Below, in pieces: positions 10,071-18,258 of a DNA stretch of 64,000 nucleotides. The notes under the pieces are model-generated. The model saw only the letters and a list, made by a program, of their open reading frames with translations, made no database searches and was not told where the DNA came from. Source of the stretch: Solwaraspora sp. WMMD792. GTDB lineage: Bacteria > Actinomycetota > Actinomycetes > Mycobacteriales > Micromonosporaceae. The DNA lies in contig NZ_JARUBH010000009.1 in the NCBI RefSeq assembly GCF_029626105.1, forward strand, positions 4,278,001 through 4,342,000. Direction: 5' to 3'. Within the stretch, counting starts at the first letter, position 1; each line of letters begins with the position of its first letter. The position numbers and the translations under genes were made by a program.

Positions 10071-11639
10071 ATGACAAGCCAGGAACAGAAGGCCGCTGCG
10101 CCGGTCGGAGCGTCCGGCGGGCCCGTCCCCGACAGCCGGCGCTGGCTGGTGCTGGTCGTCGTCTCGGTCGGGCAGCTGATGATCGCGCTCGACACCACCG
10201 TGGCCAGCGTGATGGGCCCGGAGCTGCAGCGCGACCTCGGGTTGTCCCCGATCGGGCTGCAGTGGGTCTTCAACAACTACATCATCTTGTTCGGCGGTCT
10301 GCTGCTGCTCGGTGGCCGACTCAACGACGTGATCGGTCGGCGCCGGATGTTCCTCGGCAGCCTCGCCCTGTTCACCGCAGGGTCGCTGCTCGCCGCGATG
10401 GCGCAGACCGACGACCAGATCCTGATCGCCCGGGCCATCCAGGGTCTGGCCGCCGCCGGCCTCTCCCCCGCCTGCCTGAGCCTCCTGGTCGTCTCCTTCC
10501 GGGACCCGGCCGAGCGGGCCAAGGCGTTCGGCGTCTGGGGCGCGGTCATCGGCGTCGGCGCTGGGCTGGGCACCCTGCTCGGCGGCGCCATCGTCGACGT
10601 CAACTGGCGGCTGGCGTTCTACATCAACATCCCGATCGCGGTGGTGCTCACCATCGGCGCGCTGTGGCTGATCCGTGGTGGCGCGCCGACCGGGCCCCGC
10701 CCCAAGGCCGACATCCTCGGTGGACTCACCGGCACCCTGGGCCTCGGTACGTTGGTCTTCGGCATCGTCAGCGTCACCGACCACGGCTGGACCGACGTCC
10801 GTACCCTGGCGGCGTTCCTGGTCGCGGCCGTGATGTTGCCGGCGTTCATCGCCATCGAGCACCGGGCGGAGGCGCCGCTGCTGCCGCTGCGGCTGTTCAA
10901 ACTGCGCGGTGTGGTCGCCGGCAGCCTGGGTGAGTTCTTCACCGCGGGTCTGATGATCCCGTGCTTCATGCTGCTGCCGATCTACATGCAGACGATCCTC
11001 GGCTACTCGCCGCTGGAGACCGGGCTCGCGTACCTGCCGACGACCCTCGCGATGATGATCGTGGCCGGTCCGCTGTCCAAGGCGATCCCGAAGATCGGCG
11101 CGCAGATCCCGTACGTCGTCGGCACCGTGCTGCTGGCCGTCATGCTGGTCCTGCTGATGCGCACCCCGACCAGCGGGTCCTACTGGACGATCATGCTGCC
11201 GATCACCACGCTGCTCGGCGTCGGCCTGGTCCTCTGCCTGATCCCGACCCCGACGGTCGGGACCTCGATGGCCACCGAGGACGACGCCGGCACCACGTCG
11301 GCCGTGCTGAACGTCGCCACCCAGGTGGGCGGGGCGCTGGCCCTGGCCATCTCCGCGTCCGTGCTGCAGGGCCGGCTCACCGACCTCGCCGAGCAGGGCC
11401 AGGTCGGGCCGGAGGCGCTGAACGAGGCACTGCACCTCGGCATCGCCACCCTGTTCGTCTGGGTCGGGCTGAGCCTGCTGACCGGTCTGATCGGCTTCCG
11501 CGGTCTGCCGGCCGCACCGCCGCCGGCCGCCGGCACCTCCACCGACGGGTCTGCCACCGACGGTGCCGACGGCGCCGACGCACCGGCCGATGCCGACGGC
11601 AGCGACGCCAAGCCGGTCGCGGCACCCGCCGCGTCCTGA
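10071..11639 (+). CDS. DHA2-type MFS drug exporter (14 helices)
   Basis: A 522-residue transporter that starts at ATG 10071 after GAGAGGAAGCC. It has the EmrB/QacA plan of about 14 membrane helices with the motif A loop GGRLNDVIGRRRMF after helix 2 and a motif C-like segment in helix 5 (GAVIGVGAGLGTLLGG). The last ~45 residues are a disordered Ala/Asp/Gly/Thr tail. DHA2 pumps use the proton gradient to expel amphipathic compounds, so it is a good candidate for self-resistance or export for the neighbouring cluster. A TetR gene is divergent and a strong hairpin lies just downstream. Confidence 0.9.
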   Translation: MTSQEQKAAAPVGASGGPVPDSRRWLVLVVVSVGQLMIALDTTVASVMGPELQRDLGLSPIGLQWVFNNYIILFGGLLLLGGRLNDVIGRRRMFLGSLALFTAGSLLAAMAQTDDQILIARAIQGLAAAGLSPACLSLLVVSFRDPAERAKAFGVWGAVIGVGAGLGTLLGGAIVDVNWRLAFYINIPIAVVLTIGALWLIRGGAPTGPRPKADILGGLTGTLGLGTLVFGIVSVTDHGWTDVRTLAAFLVAAVMLPAFIAIEHRAEAPLLPLRLFKLRGVVAGSLGEFFTAGLMIPCFMLLPIYMQTILGYSPLETGLAYLPTTLAMMIVAGPLSKAIPKIGAQIPYVVGTVLLAVMLVLLMRTPTSGSYWTIMLPITTLLGVGLVLCLIPTPTVGTSMATEDDAGTTSAVLNVATQVGGALALAISASVLQGRLTDLAEQGQVGPEALNEALHLGIATLFVWVGLSLLTGLIGFRGLPAAPPPAAGTSTDGSATDGADGADAPADADGSDAKPVAAPAAS

Positions 11640-11650
11640 GCCGATCGGAC

Positions 11651-11679
11651 GGGCCGGGCACCACGTCGGTGCCCGGCCC
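11651..11679 (+). terminator. Hairpin terminator after the MFS gene
   Basis: GGGCCGGGCACC and its exact complement GGTGCCCGGCCC are separated by five bases, 11 nt after the MFS stop. There is no U-tract, as is usual in actinomycetes. Confidence 0.7.
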
Positions 11680-11695
11680 GATCCGACGTACCGGC

Positions 11696-11749
11696 TCAGG
11701 GTCCCCGGGATACCGGCTCAAGGTCCGGTCGAGTGGCAACCGGTTTGCT
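11696..11749 (+). promoter_or_regulatory. SARP box and promoter for the first FabH-like gene
   Basis: TCAGGGT (11696-11702), TCAAGGT (11718-11724) and TCGAGTG (11729-11735) lie at 22- and 11-bp steps, i.e. on one helix face. TTTGCT at 11744-11749 follows the last heptamer after 8 bp, as in SARP-activated promoters. A longer 16-bp imperfect direct repeat (11689-11704 and 11711-11726) includes the first two heptamers. Confidence 0.6.
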
Positions 11750-11781
11750 GTCGGTGGACCGATTTTGCCGAAGGAGGCACC

Positions 11782-12807
11782 GTGCGTTGGGACAACATCT
11801 ATCTGGCCGGCACCGGGCTGTACCTGCCGGAGCAGCAGTACACCGCAGAGCAGGCGGTCGCCGACGGCGCCTATGACGCCTCCGCCGCGGAGACCAACGG
11901 CATCCGGGCGGTACGGGTGGCCAACGACGACGAGGCCGGCGTGGTGATGGCCGCCGCAGCCGGACGGCAGGCCATGTCCCGCTCCGGTCACGACTCGCAG
12001 GACATCGACCTGGTGTTGCACGGGTACGTGTCACACCAGGGCCGGGAGATGTGGAGCCCGGCCCACTACGTCCAGCAGGAGACGGTCGGCGGCGGCCCCT
12101 CGGTCACCATCGAGATGCGGCAGGGCTGCAACGGTCTGCTCGCGGCGCTGGAGCTCGGCGCGTCCTACCTGGCCGCCCGGCCGGACACCACCGCCGCACT
12201 GCTGACCGCCGGGGACGCTTTCCGGCTGCCGTACATCGACCGCTGGAAGAGTGACGACCAGACCATCTTCGGCGACGCGGGCAGCGCCCTGGTGCTGTCC
12301 AAGCGGCAGGGCTTCGCCCGGCTGCTGGCGACGGCGAGCACCACCGAGCCGAGCCTGGAGCCGCTGTACCGGGGCGGTGGGCCGTGGACCTGGGCGCCGT
12401 TCGACACCGGCAAGCCGGTCGACCTGACCGCGCGCAAGGACGAGTGGCTGATGCGCTACGAGGACGCCTACGACGACGCCCTCGAGTTGGTCAACCAGAA
12501 GCTGACCAGCGTGCTCGACCAGGCAGTGACCGAGGCGGGGACCAGCGTCGCCGACGCCGACTGGTTCGTGCACGCCAACCTGATCCAGCCGATCGTCGAG
12601 TGGGGCTTCCACAAGTCACTCGGCCTCGACCCGGCCCGGACGACCTATGAGTGGGGGCGCGACCTCGGACACATGGGCAACAGCGACCAGATCGGCGGGA
12701 TCAACCACCTGGTCGAGACCAACCAGCCGAAGTCCGGCGACAAGCTGATCACCGTCGGCGCCGGCATCGGATTCATGTGGACGGTGGCGGTGCTGGAGTT
12801 CGTCTGA
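11782..12807 (+). CDS. FabH-like (KAS III) ketosynthase/acyltransferase with intact Cys-His-Asn triad
   Basis: A 341-residue thiolase-fold enzyme starting at GTG 11782, with GGAGG four bases upstream. Cys116 (MRQGCNGLL), His264 (WFVHANL) and Asn300 (GHMGNSD) match the FabH triad. Actinomycete KAS III relatives in polyketide clusters either form a C-C bond with a starter or extender thioester, or move an acyl group to a hydroxyl (CerJ type). I cannot tell these apart from sequence. It stands alone between the exporter and the response regulator but has its own SARP-type promoter, which ties it to the cluster. It differs clearly from the second FabH-like protein at 24585, which lacks the histidine. 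Confidence 0.82.
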   Translation: MRWDNIYLAGTGLYLPEQQYTAEQAVADGAYDASAAETNGIRAVRVANDDEAGVVMAAAAGRQAMSRSGHDSQDIDLVLHGYVSHQGREMWSPAHYVQQETVGGGPSVTIEMRQGCNGLLAALELGASYLAARPDTTAALLTAGDAFRLPYIDRWKSDDQTIFGDAGSALVLSKRQGFARLLATASTTEPSLEPLYRGGGPWTWAPFDTGKPVDLTARKDEWLMRYEDAYDDALELVNQKLTSVLDQAVTEAGTSVADADWFVHANLIQPIVEWGFHKSLGLDPARTTYEWGRDLGHMGNSDQIGGINHLVETNQPKSGDKLITVGAGIGFMWTVAVLEFV

Positions 12808-12870
12808 TCCGCGAACGGTCCGGTGCCGGTCCGCAGGTACCGGACCGGCCGGGGCGTCCGGCCCGGCGTC

Positions 12871-12908
12871 GGGATGCCGGCCGGATCAGAGAATCCAGCC
12901 GGCATCCC
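12871..12908. terminator. Hairpin between convergent FabH-like and response-regulator genes
   Basis: Arms of 16 bp (12871-12886 and 12893-12908) with one mismatch and a six-base loop. It overlaps the stop codon and last codons of the minus-strand response regulator and could serve both genes. Confidence 0.6.
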
Positions 12909-13509
12909 GGGCGATCCGCACCGCGTCGACCCGGGTACGGGCATCGAGTTTGGTGGCGATAGAAGTCAGATGGTTACGGACGGTCCCCGCCGAGAGATAG
13001 AGCATCGCGGCGATCTCCTTCGCCGAGTGCCCGTTCGCCGTCAGCTTGAGGATCTCGATCTCCCGGGGCGAGAGCGGGCTCGTGGACCGCTCGTTCAACG
13101 CGGCAAGGGCGATCTGCGAGTCGACCACCCGTCGCCCGGCGGCAACCTCGCGCACCGCTTCGGCGAGACTGGCGGGTGGGGCGTGCTTGAGCATCAGACC
13201 GGTCACCCCCGCTTCCAGGCTGCGCCGCAGCATCCCCGGCCGGTCGATGCCGGTGAGGATCAGCGTTCGGCAGCTGGGAAGCTGGTCGTGCACCAGCATC
13301 GCCGCCGAGAGGCCGTCGATCCCGGGCAGGTTGACGTCGATGATCGCCACGTCCGGACGGTGGGTCAGCGCGGCCGGCAGGATCGCGTCGCCCCGCTCGA
13401 CCTGAGCGACAACCTGGATGTCCGGTTGCAGTTCGAGCAGGGCGACCAGCGCCCCACGGACCATGTGGACGTCCTCAGCCAGTAGGACCCGCAACGGGCA
13501 CGTCTGCAT
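12886..13509 (-). CDS. NarL/FixJ-family response regulator, orphan
   Basis: A 207-residue regulator. The receiver domain (residues 6-120) has the acidic pair Glu12/Asp13 and phospho-acceptor Asp58 (VAIIDVNLPG). The LuxR-type HTH is at about residues 143-200 (LSPREIEILKLTANGHSAKEIA). No kinase gene is adjacent; the only histidine kinase in the window, of the matching NarL-partner class, is at 46632. The leader just before the ATG shares 12 identical bases with the leader of the SARP gene. It probably takes part in control of the cluster, with its signal unknown. Confidence 0.88.
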   Translation of the reverse strand: MQTCPLRVLLAEDVHMVRGALVALLELQPDIQVVAQVERGDAILPAALTHRPDVAIIDVNLPGIDGLSAAMLVHDQLPSCRTLILTGIDRPGMLRRSLEAGVTGLMLKHAPPASLAEAVREVAAGRRVVDSQIALAALNERSTSPLSPREIEILKLTANGHSAKEIAAMLYLSAGTVRNHLTSIATKLDARTRVDAVRIARDAGWIL

Positions 13510-13846
13510 GACTCGTTTCCCGCCTCCTGCACGACCGCTGCGTCACGGTCGACGACGCACCGTACTAATGCCGCGATCAGCCACGCGGGCGGGGCCACCA
13601 TTTCCGGCACGCCGATTTCAGGCTCCACCGAAAAGGGCTGAAGACCTCACCCGCGCTTCCCTCCCAAAACCGACATCAGGTCCGCGTTCCGGCATTGGGT
13701 CCGCGCTATTGACCCGATCCGCCGACTCAGCGACCGACCACAGGGTACCCCCTGCCTTCAACCATTGCCGGTAACGGAAGCGGGTTAGGCCGGAATATAC
13801 CGAATTTAGCCGGACCCAGCTGTGACTCGGGTAGCGGCTCTGCCAG
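13510..13846. other. 337-bp intergenic region between response regulator and SARP gene
   Basis: No convincing gene. It must hold the response-regulator promoter. The AT-richest patch (13790-13812) offers a minus-strand TATATT near 13794-13799, but no -35 partner is evident. A small imperfect hairpin (13831-13850) overlaps the SARP stop codon. Confidence 0.5.
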
Positions 13847-14644
13847 CTACGCCGCGCCGACCAGGTCACGCCCGGACAGCGGAACGCCCCCGCTGAGGAT
13901 CACCTGCTGCAGTTCGTGCAGCCGCCGCGCCGGCTCGACACCCAGCTCGGCGACGAGCAGCGTACGGATCCGGCGGAACTCCCCGAGCGCCGTACCGACG
14001 TCACCGGACAGATAGAGCGCGGTCATGTAGTGAGCGGCGAAGCTCTCGTTGAGCGGATGCTGGGCGGTGAGGGCACGCAGCTCCCCCAGTACCTCCAGGT
14101 GCCGACCCAGCTGCAGGTCGGCCTCGATCCGCCGGTCCAGAGCGGCGAGCCGCAGGTCGCCGAGGGACAGCGCGTGCATGGCCAGCTGCGGTCCGAACTG
14201 GATGTCCGACAGCATCGGCGCCCGCCACAGCGCGAGGGCGTCGCCGAGCCGGCTGCTCGCGGCGTGGTAGTCACGCCGCTCGAAGGCCGCACTGCCGGCC
14301 CGGCCCAACCGTTGAAACTCCTGCACGTCGGTGAGGCCGCCGGACATCCGCAGCGAATAGCCACCACGTTCGGTTACCAGAACGTCACGAGAATCGCCCG
14401 ACGGGTCGCCGGCCATCGCCCGGCTGATCTGCCGCCGGAGCTGGTGGATGTAGGTATGCAGGGTCGTCGTGGCGCTGTGTGGCGGGTTGTTCTCCCAGAG
14501 TTCCTCGAAGATCGCGGATTTGGTGACCAGCCGGTCGCCGTTCAGGGCCAACAATGCCAGAATCTGGCACGGCTTGGCCGCAGACGGCACGATCGACGTC
14601 TGGTCAATTGTCGCCTGCAATGGTCCGAGCAGGTTGATTCGCAT
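13847..14644 (-). CDS. SARP-family pathway activator
   Basis: A 265-residue regulator of the small SARP class (DnrI, ActII-ORF4, RedD). Residues 1-95 form the OmpR-like winged helix (MRINLLGPLQA start; KPCQILALLALNG; LWENNPPHSATTTLHTYIHQLR). Residues 100-250 are the bacterial transcriptional activation domain of TPR-like helices. There is no NB-ARC or sensor extension. SARPs bind direct heptamer repeats spaced 11 bp, overlapping the -35 region, and recruit RNA polymerase. Exactly such repeats precede several units here, so this protein is the probable direct activator of the cluster. It lies downstream of the type II thioesterase in the same direction and has a repeat pair of its own upstream. 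Confidence 0.92.
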   Translation of the reverse strand: MRINLLGPLQATIDQTSIVPSAAKPCQILALLALNGDRLVTKSAIFEELWENNPPHSATTTLHTYIHQLRRQISRAMAGDPSGDSRDVLVTERGGYSLRMSGGLTDVQEFQRLGRAGSAAFERRDYHAASSRLGDALALWRAPMLSDIQFGPQLAMHALSLGDLRLAALDRRIEADLQLGRHLEVLGELRALTAQHPLNESFAAHYMTALYLSGDVGTALGEFRRIRTLLVAELGVEPARRLHELQQVILSGGVPLSGRDLVGAA

Positions 14645-14668
14645 GACTCGTTCCCCGATTCGCCATCA

Positions 14669-14686
14669 GACTTGACAACTCATTGA
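14669..14686 (-). promoter_or_regulatory. SARP-type repeat pair upstream of the SARP gene
   Basis: On the minus strand TCAATGA and TCAAGTC are 11 bp apart, 25 nt upstream of the SARP start. The expected -10 position has a poor hexamer, so the site may serve autoregulation but is weaker than the others. Confidence 0.4.
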
Positions 14687-14728
14687 AAACAGTCTGCGAC
14701 GGATCGGGGCACGGATCCAGTGACACCA

Positions 14729-15523
14729 TCACCTGCCGACCGTGAAGAACTCATGCCGTTGCTCGGCCGCGCCCCGCACGGCCGTCACCTCGGTACGGAT
14801 CTCCCGGGCGAGGTGCGGGTACGCCGTGCCGTGGAAGTAGAAGTGTCCACCCGGGAAGAAGCACTGACGCAGCTGGTGAGCGGTCTCCACCTGCCAGGCC
14901 GGCAGGCAGTCCAGCGGTGCCCAGGAGTCGGTCAGCCCGCTGAACACGGTCAGCGGGCAGGGCAGCGGCGAGCGGTCCGGCGCGGGCCGGTACGAGTCGA
15001 CCGCCTGCAGATCGGCACGCGCGACCCGGAGAAACTGCTCCCGCATCTCCGGCAGCTCGAGCAGCCGGTGTGGCGTGCCACCGAGGCCCAGCAGGACCTC
15101 CAGCAGCTCGGCGTCGGCCAGGTCGCCGAGCCGACCGAGACCGGGCACCGGCGGGGTCGGCGTCGTCGGGGCCGCCCGCCCGGACACCCCCACCCACAGC
15201 GGCGCCGCGCCGACCGTCGACAACCGGCGCCCGACCTCGACCGCGACGACCGCACCCATGCTGTGCCCGAACAGCACGTACGGCCGATCGGCGTGCGGTG
15301 ACACCGCTCGGGTCGCCTCGTCGACGACGGCGGTCATCGCCCGCAGCGGCGGTTCGGCGTACCGTCGGCCCCGCCCCGGCAGGTCCAGCAGCAGCACCTC
15401 CCAGTCCGGCGGCAGTTCCCTGGCCAACGGGTGGTAGCCAGCGGCGGATCCACCGGCGTGGTGGAAGGCGATGAAACGCAAGGTGGCGTCACCGGCCGGG
15501 CGGGGCCGGACGAACCGGCTCAT
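14729..15523 (-). CDS. Type II thioesterase
   Basis: A 264-residue alpha/beta hydrolase of the discrete editing class (GrsT/TEII). The start is set by an ATGA overlap with the upstream KS-ACP gene. Ser88 lies in FGHSMG, and the C-terminal His is in PGGHFYFH. The N-terminal FHHAGGSA and the PGRGRR motif are typical of the family. Such enzymes remove wrong or stalled acyl groups from carrier proteins. It is translationally coupled to the KS-ACP protein, which suggests it serves that module or the AT-less modules in general, where decarboxylated or mis-primed ACP would be a problem. Confidence 0.93.
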   Translation of the reverse strand: MSRFVRPRPAGDATLRFIAFHHAGGSAAGYHPLARELPPDWEVLLLDLPGRGRRYAEPPLRAMTAVVDEATRAVSPHADRPYVLFGHSMGAVVAVEVGRRLSTVGAAPLWVGVSGRAAPTTPTPPVPGLGRLGDLADAELLEVLLGLGGTPHRLLELPEMREQFLRVARADLQAVDSYRPAPDRSPLPCPLTVFSGLTDSWAPLDCLPAWQVETAHQLRQCFFPGGHFYFHGTAYPHLAREIRTEVTAVRGAAEQRHEFFTVGR

Positions 15524-18030
15524 CCCCGCACCGCCGCGCTGGCGACGTCCCGGGCCAGGCCAGCGAGCAGCGCCGACAGTGGCTCGTCCACGGCGAGCTC
15601 GGCGGTGGACCCGTCGAGCTGGTAGCACTCCTGCACCCGGCTGAGGAACAGCATCGCGGTGAACGAGTCGCCGCCCAGCTCGGCGAAGGTCAGCCGCAGG
15701 TCCAACTCGCCGTTCGCCTTCAGCACCTCGGCCAGCTCCGCACGTAGGAAGCGCTCCACCGCGGCCTGATCGGCCGCGTCCGGGGCCGGGCCGGCGGCGT
15801 CCGCAGCCGAGTTGGTGGCGTCCACGGCCGAGTTGGTGGCGGCCGCGGACAAGCCGGCGGCGGCCGCGGCCGGCGGCCGGACTCCGTCCGGTAGCGCGGC
15901 GGCACCGGAGTCGCGTGTGGCTGGCGACGGTGCCACCGGCTCCGGCACCCAGCAGCGGCGTCGCTGGAACGGATAGGTCGGCAGGTCCCCGACGAACCGG
16001 GCGTCCGGCGCCCGCAGCCGGTCCATCCGCAGTTCGGCGCCGGCCCGGAACAACGCCCCCAACGCATCGAGGAACACGGCGGTCGCCCGGTCCGGATCGG
16101 CCGGCACCAGCGCCACCCGCTGGTCGCCGAGATCAAGCAGCGCAGGGTGGACATGGTCGGTTCCGGGGCCGGCAGCGTCCGCGTTCGATTGCCGCACGAC
16201 CGTCGGTACGCCGAGCAGGTTCAGCGCCCCGGTCAGCCAACCTGCCGGGTCGAGCTCCGGTGCCCGGCCGTCGTCGGTCAGCAGCGGCAGCTCCGAGGCG
16301 ATCGCCGCGACCCCCTTGACCAACGCGTCCGAGGCCGCGGGGTGCAGCACCAGGGCCGGACCGGACAGCGGACCGGCCGGCTCCGGCGCGGCGTCGACAG
16401 CGAGACTGACCTTGCGGGCGAGGTCGCGCGCCGACGTCCCGGTCACCGCCAGCCGGTACGCCAACGGCGCTCGCCCGGCGCGCAGCGTGTGGCAGACCGA
16501 GGACAGCCCGGCCGGGTCGCTGCGGAAAAGGTAGGTGCCGACCGAGGCGGCGAGCGTCTGCAGCGCCTGCGGGCTGCGGGCGGACAGCACCAGCAGCTCC
16601 GGTCGACCCGGCTGGGCCGTCGGATCTGACGGCCGGGCCGGGGCCGGGTCCGCCGCCTGGACGATCACGTGTGCGTTGGTGCCGCTCAGCCCGAACGCGC
16701 TGATCCCGGCGATCCGCCCGGCGCCGGACCAGTCGGCCGCCCGACGCGGTATCTCGATCCGGCCGTCCGCCCACGGGACGAGCGGGTTCAGCGGCCCGTC
16801 GGCCTCCGGCACGTCGGCGACGATCCGCTGGTGACGCAGCATCAGCACCAGTTTGATCAGCCCGGCCAGACCGGCGGCCGCCTCCAGGTGACCCAGCCGG
16901 GCCTTGACGCTGCTCACCAGCAGCCGGGGCCGGGCGTCGGACCGCCGCCGGCCGTACACCGCGTCGAGCGCGGCGACCTCGATCGGGTCGCCCAACGCGG
17001 TGCCGGTGCCGTGCGCCTCGACGTAGCTCACCTCGGCCGGATCGGCCCCGGCGTCACGCAGGGCGGCCCGGATCACCTCCTGCTGGGCCGGACCGTTCGG
17101 CACGGTCAGGCCGGACGAGGCGCCGTCGTGGTTGACCGCGCTGCCACGCACCACCGCCAGCACCGGCCGGCCCTCAGCGACCGCGTCGGCCAACCGCATC
17201 AGCACCACCGTGGCGACACCCTCGCCGCGACCGTAGCCGTCGGCGGCGGCGGTGAACGGCTTGGACCTGCCGTCCGGGGCAAGCGCCCGACTCTGGCACA
17301 GCGACACCATCAACCTCGGCGAGAAGATCAGGTTCGCCCCGCCGACCAGCGCGTACCGGCATTCTCCCGACCGTAGGCTGCGGGCCGCGGAGTGCAGCGC
17401 CACCAACGACGACGAGCAGGCGGTGTCGAGGGTGACCGCCGGGCCGCGCAGCCCGAGCGCGTAGCTGATCCGACCGGCGGCGAAGCAGTGCCCGCCGCCG
17501 GTGCCGAAGTACGGGTCGAGCCGGTCCGGGTCGGCGTCGGTGAACCGCTCGCCGTACTCGGCGGCCATCAGGCCGACGAAGACGCCGGCGTCCAGCCGGT
17601 CGGCCCGGCGGACCGCGACGCCGGCCCGTTCCAGCGCCTCCCACGACGTCTCCAGCAACAGCCGCTGCTGCGGGTCCAGTGACTCGGCCTCCCGTTGCGA
17701 GATACCGAAGAAGTCCGGGTCGAAGCTGGCCACGTCGGCCAGGAAGCCAGCCCGTTCCACGTAGGAGTGACCGGGTCGGCCCACCTCCGGGTGGTGCACC
17801 GAGCGTAGGCCCGGCCGGTCGGTCGGGATCTCCTGCGGCCCGGACGCCGGGCCGGTGAGCAACTCCCAGTACTGCTCGGGGGTGGTCACGCCGCCGGGGA
17901 AGCGCAGCGCCGTCCCGACGACGGCCAGGGGTGCCGCGCGCTCGGCTTCCAGCTCGCGGATCCTCGCCCGCAGCCGGTGCGACAGTCGCAGTTGCTCTTC
18001 GACAAGCGTACGCAGGTCTGTTGTCTCCAC
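15520..18030 (-). CDS. Type I PKS protein KS-ACP without AT
   Basis: An 836-residue protein. I chose GTG 18030 because GAGG lies 10 bases upstream and a coiled-coil docking segment (LRLSHRLRARIRELEAER) starts the protein. KS spans residues ~32-460 with Cys205 (LDTACSSSL), YVEAHGTGT and the GHLEAA histidine all present. Residues ~460-690 are a KS-AT linker plus an eroded AT remnant: no GQG motif, no GHSxG serine and no YASH/HAFH motif. The post-AT motif LPTYPFQRRRCW follows. After an Ala/Thr-rich linker, the ACP has Ser789 (LGGDSFTAM), which looks rather PCP-like. It therefore needs malonyl loading in trans, or acts as a transfer module. It is divergent from the Dap operon and shares a divergent SARP promoter with it. 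Confidence 0.92.
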   Translation of the reverse strand: METTDLRTLVEEQLRLSHRLRARIRELEAERAAPLAVVGTALRFPGGVTTPEQYWELLTGPASGPQEIPTDRPGLRSVHHPEVGRPGHSYVERAGFLADVASFDPDFFGISQREAESLDPQQRLLLETSWEALERAGVAVRRADRLDAGVFVGLMAAEYGERFTDADPDRLDPYFGTGGGHCFAAGRISYALGLRGPAVTLDTACSSSLVALHSAARSLRSGECRYALVGGANLIFSPRLMVSLCQSRALAPDGRSKPFTAAADGYGRGEGVATVVLMRLADAVAEGRPVLAVVRGSAVNHDGASSGLTVPNGPAQQEVIRAALRDAGADPAEVSYVEAHGTGTALGDPIEVAALDAVYGRRRSDARPRLLVSSVKARLGHLEAAAGLAGLIKLVLMLRHQRIVADVPEADGPLNPLVPWADGRIEIPRRAADWSGAGRIAGISAFGLSGTNAHVIVQAADPAPARPSDPTAQPGRPELLVLSARSPQALQTLAASVGTYLFRSDPAGLSSVCHTLRAGRAPLAYRLAVTGTSARDLARKVSLAVDAAPEPAGPLSGPALVLHPAASDALVKGVAAIASELPLLTDDGRAPELDPAGWLTGALNLLGVPTVVRQSNADAAGPGTDHVHPALLDLGDQRVALVPADPDRATAVFLDALGALFRAGAELRMDRLRAPDARFVGDLPTYPFQRRRCWVPEPVAPSPATRDSGAAALPDGVRPPAAAAAGLSAAATNSAVDATNSAADAAGPAPDAADQAAVERFLRAELAEVLKANGELDLRLTFAELGGDSFTAMLFLSRVQECYQLDGSTAELAVDEPLSALLAGLARDVASAAVRG

Positions 18031-18078
18031 GTCGATCCTCGATGTCCGTTGGCCGGGGATGGTGATCGAAGCTGGCCG

Positions 18079-18110
18079 AACGTAACCGGCGGCGCTTGAG
18101 TGGACCTTGG
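18079..18110 (-). promoter_or_regulatory. SARP box and -10 for the KS-ACP/thioesterase operon
   Basis: On the minus strand CCAAGGT (18104-18110) and TCAAGCG (18093-18099) are 11 bp apart. TACGTT (18079-18084) follows after exactly 8 bp and fits TAnnnT. The leader to GTG 18030 would be about 40 nt. Confidence 0.65.
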
Positions 18111-18143
18111 GACCGCCGGCCGCACCGCCGGCCTGCGAGAGCG

Positions 18144-18175
18144 TCAAGGTTCACTCAAGCATCCCCGGCAAGACT
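18144..18175 (+). promoter_or_regulatory. SARP box for the diaminopropionate/PKS operon
   Basis: TCAAGGT (18144-18150) and TCAAGCA (18155-18161) are direct repeats with an 11-bp step, mirroring the minus-strand box 34 bp away. AAGACT at 18170-18175 lies 8 bp downstream as a weak -10. The leader to GTG 18259 would be about 77 nt. Confidence 0.62.
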
Positions 18176-18258
18176 CGTTGCCGTTCACGCCTGAACCGCA
18201 ATGCGTACGCGGTCCGAGGTGACCGGTCGGCACGAATGGCGCGACCAGAGGGGGCGAC

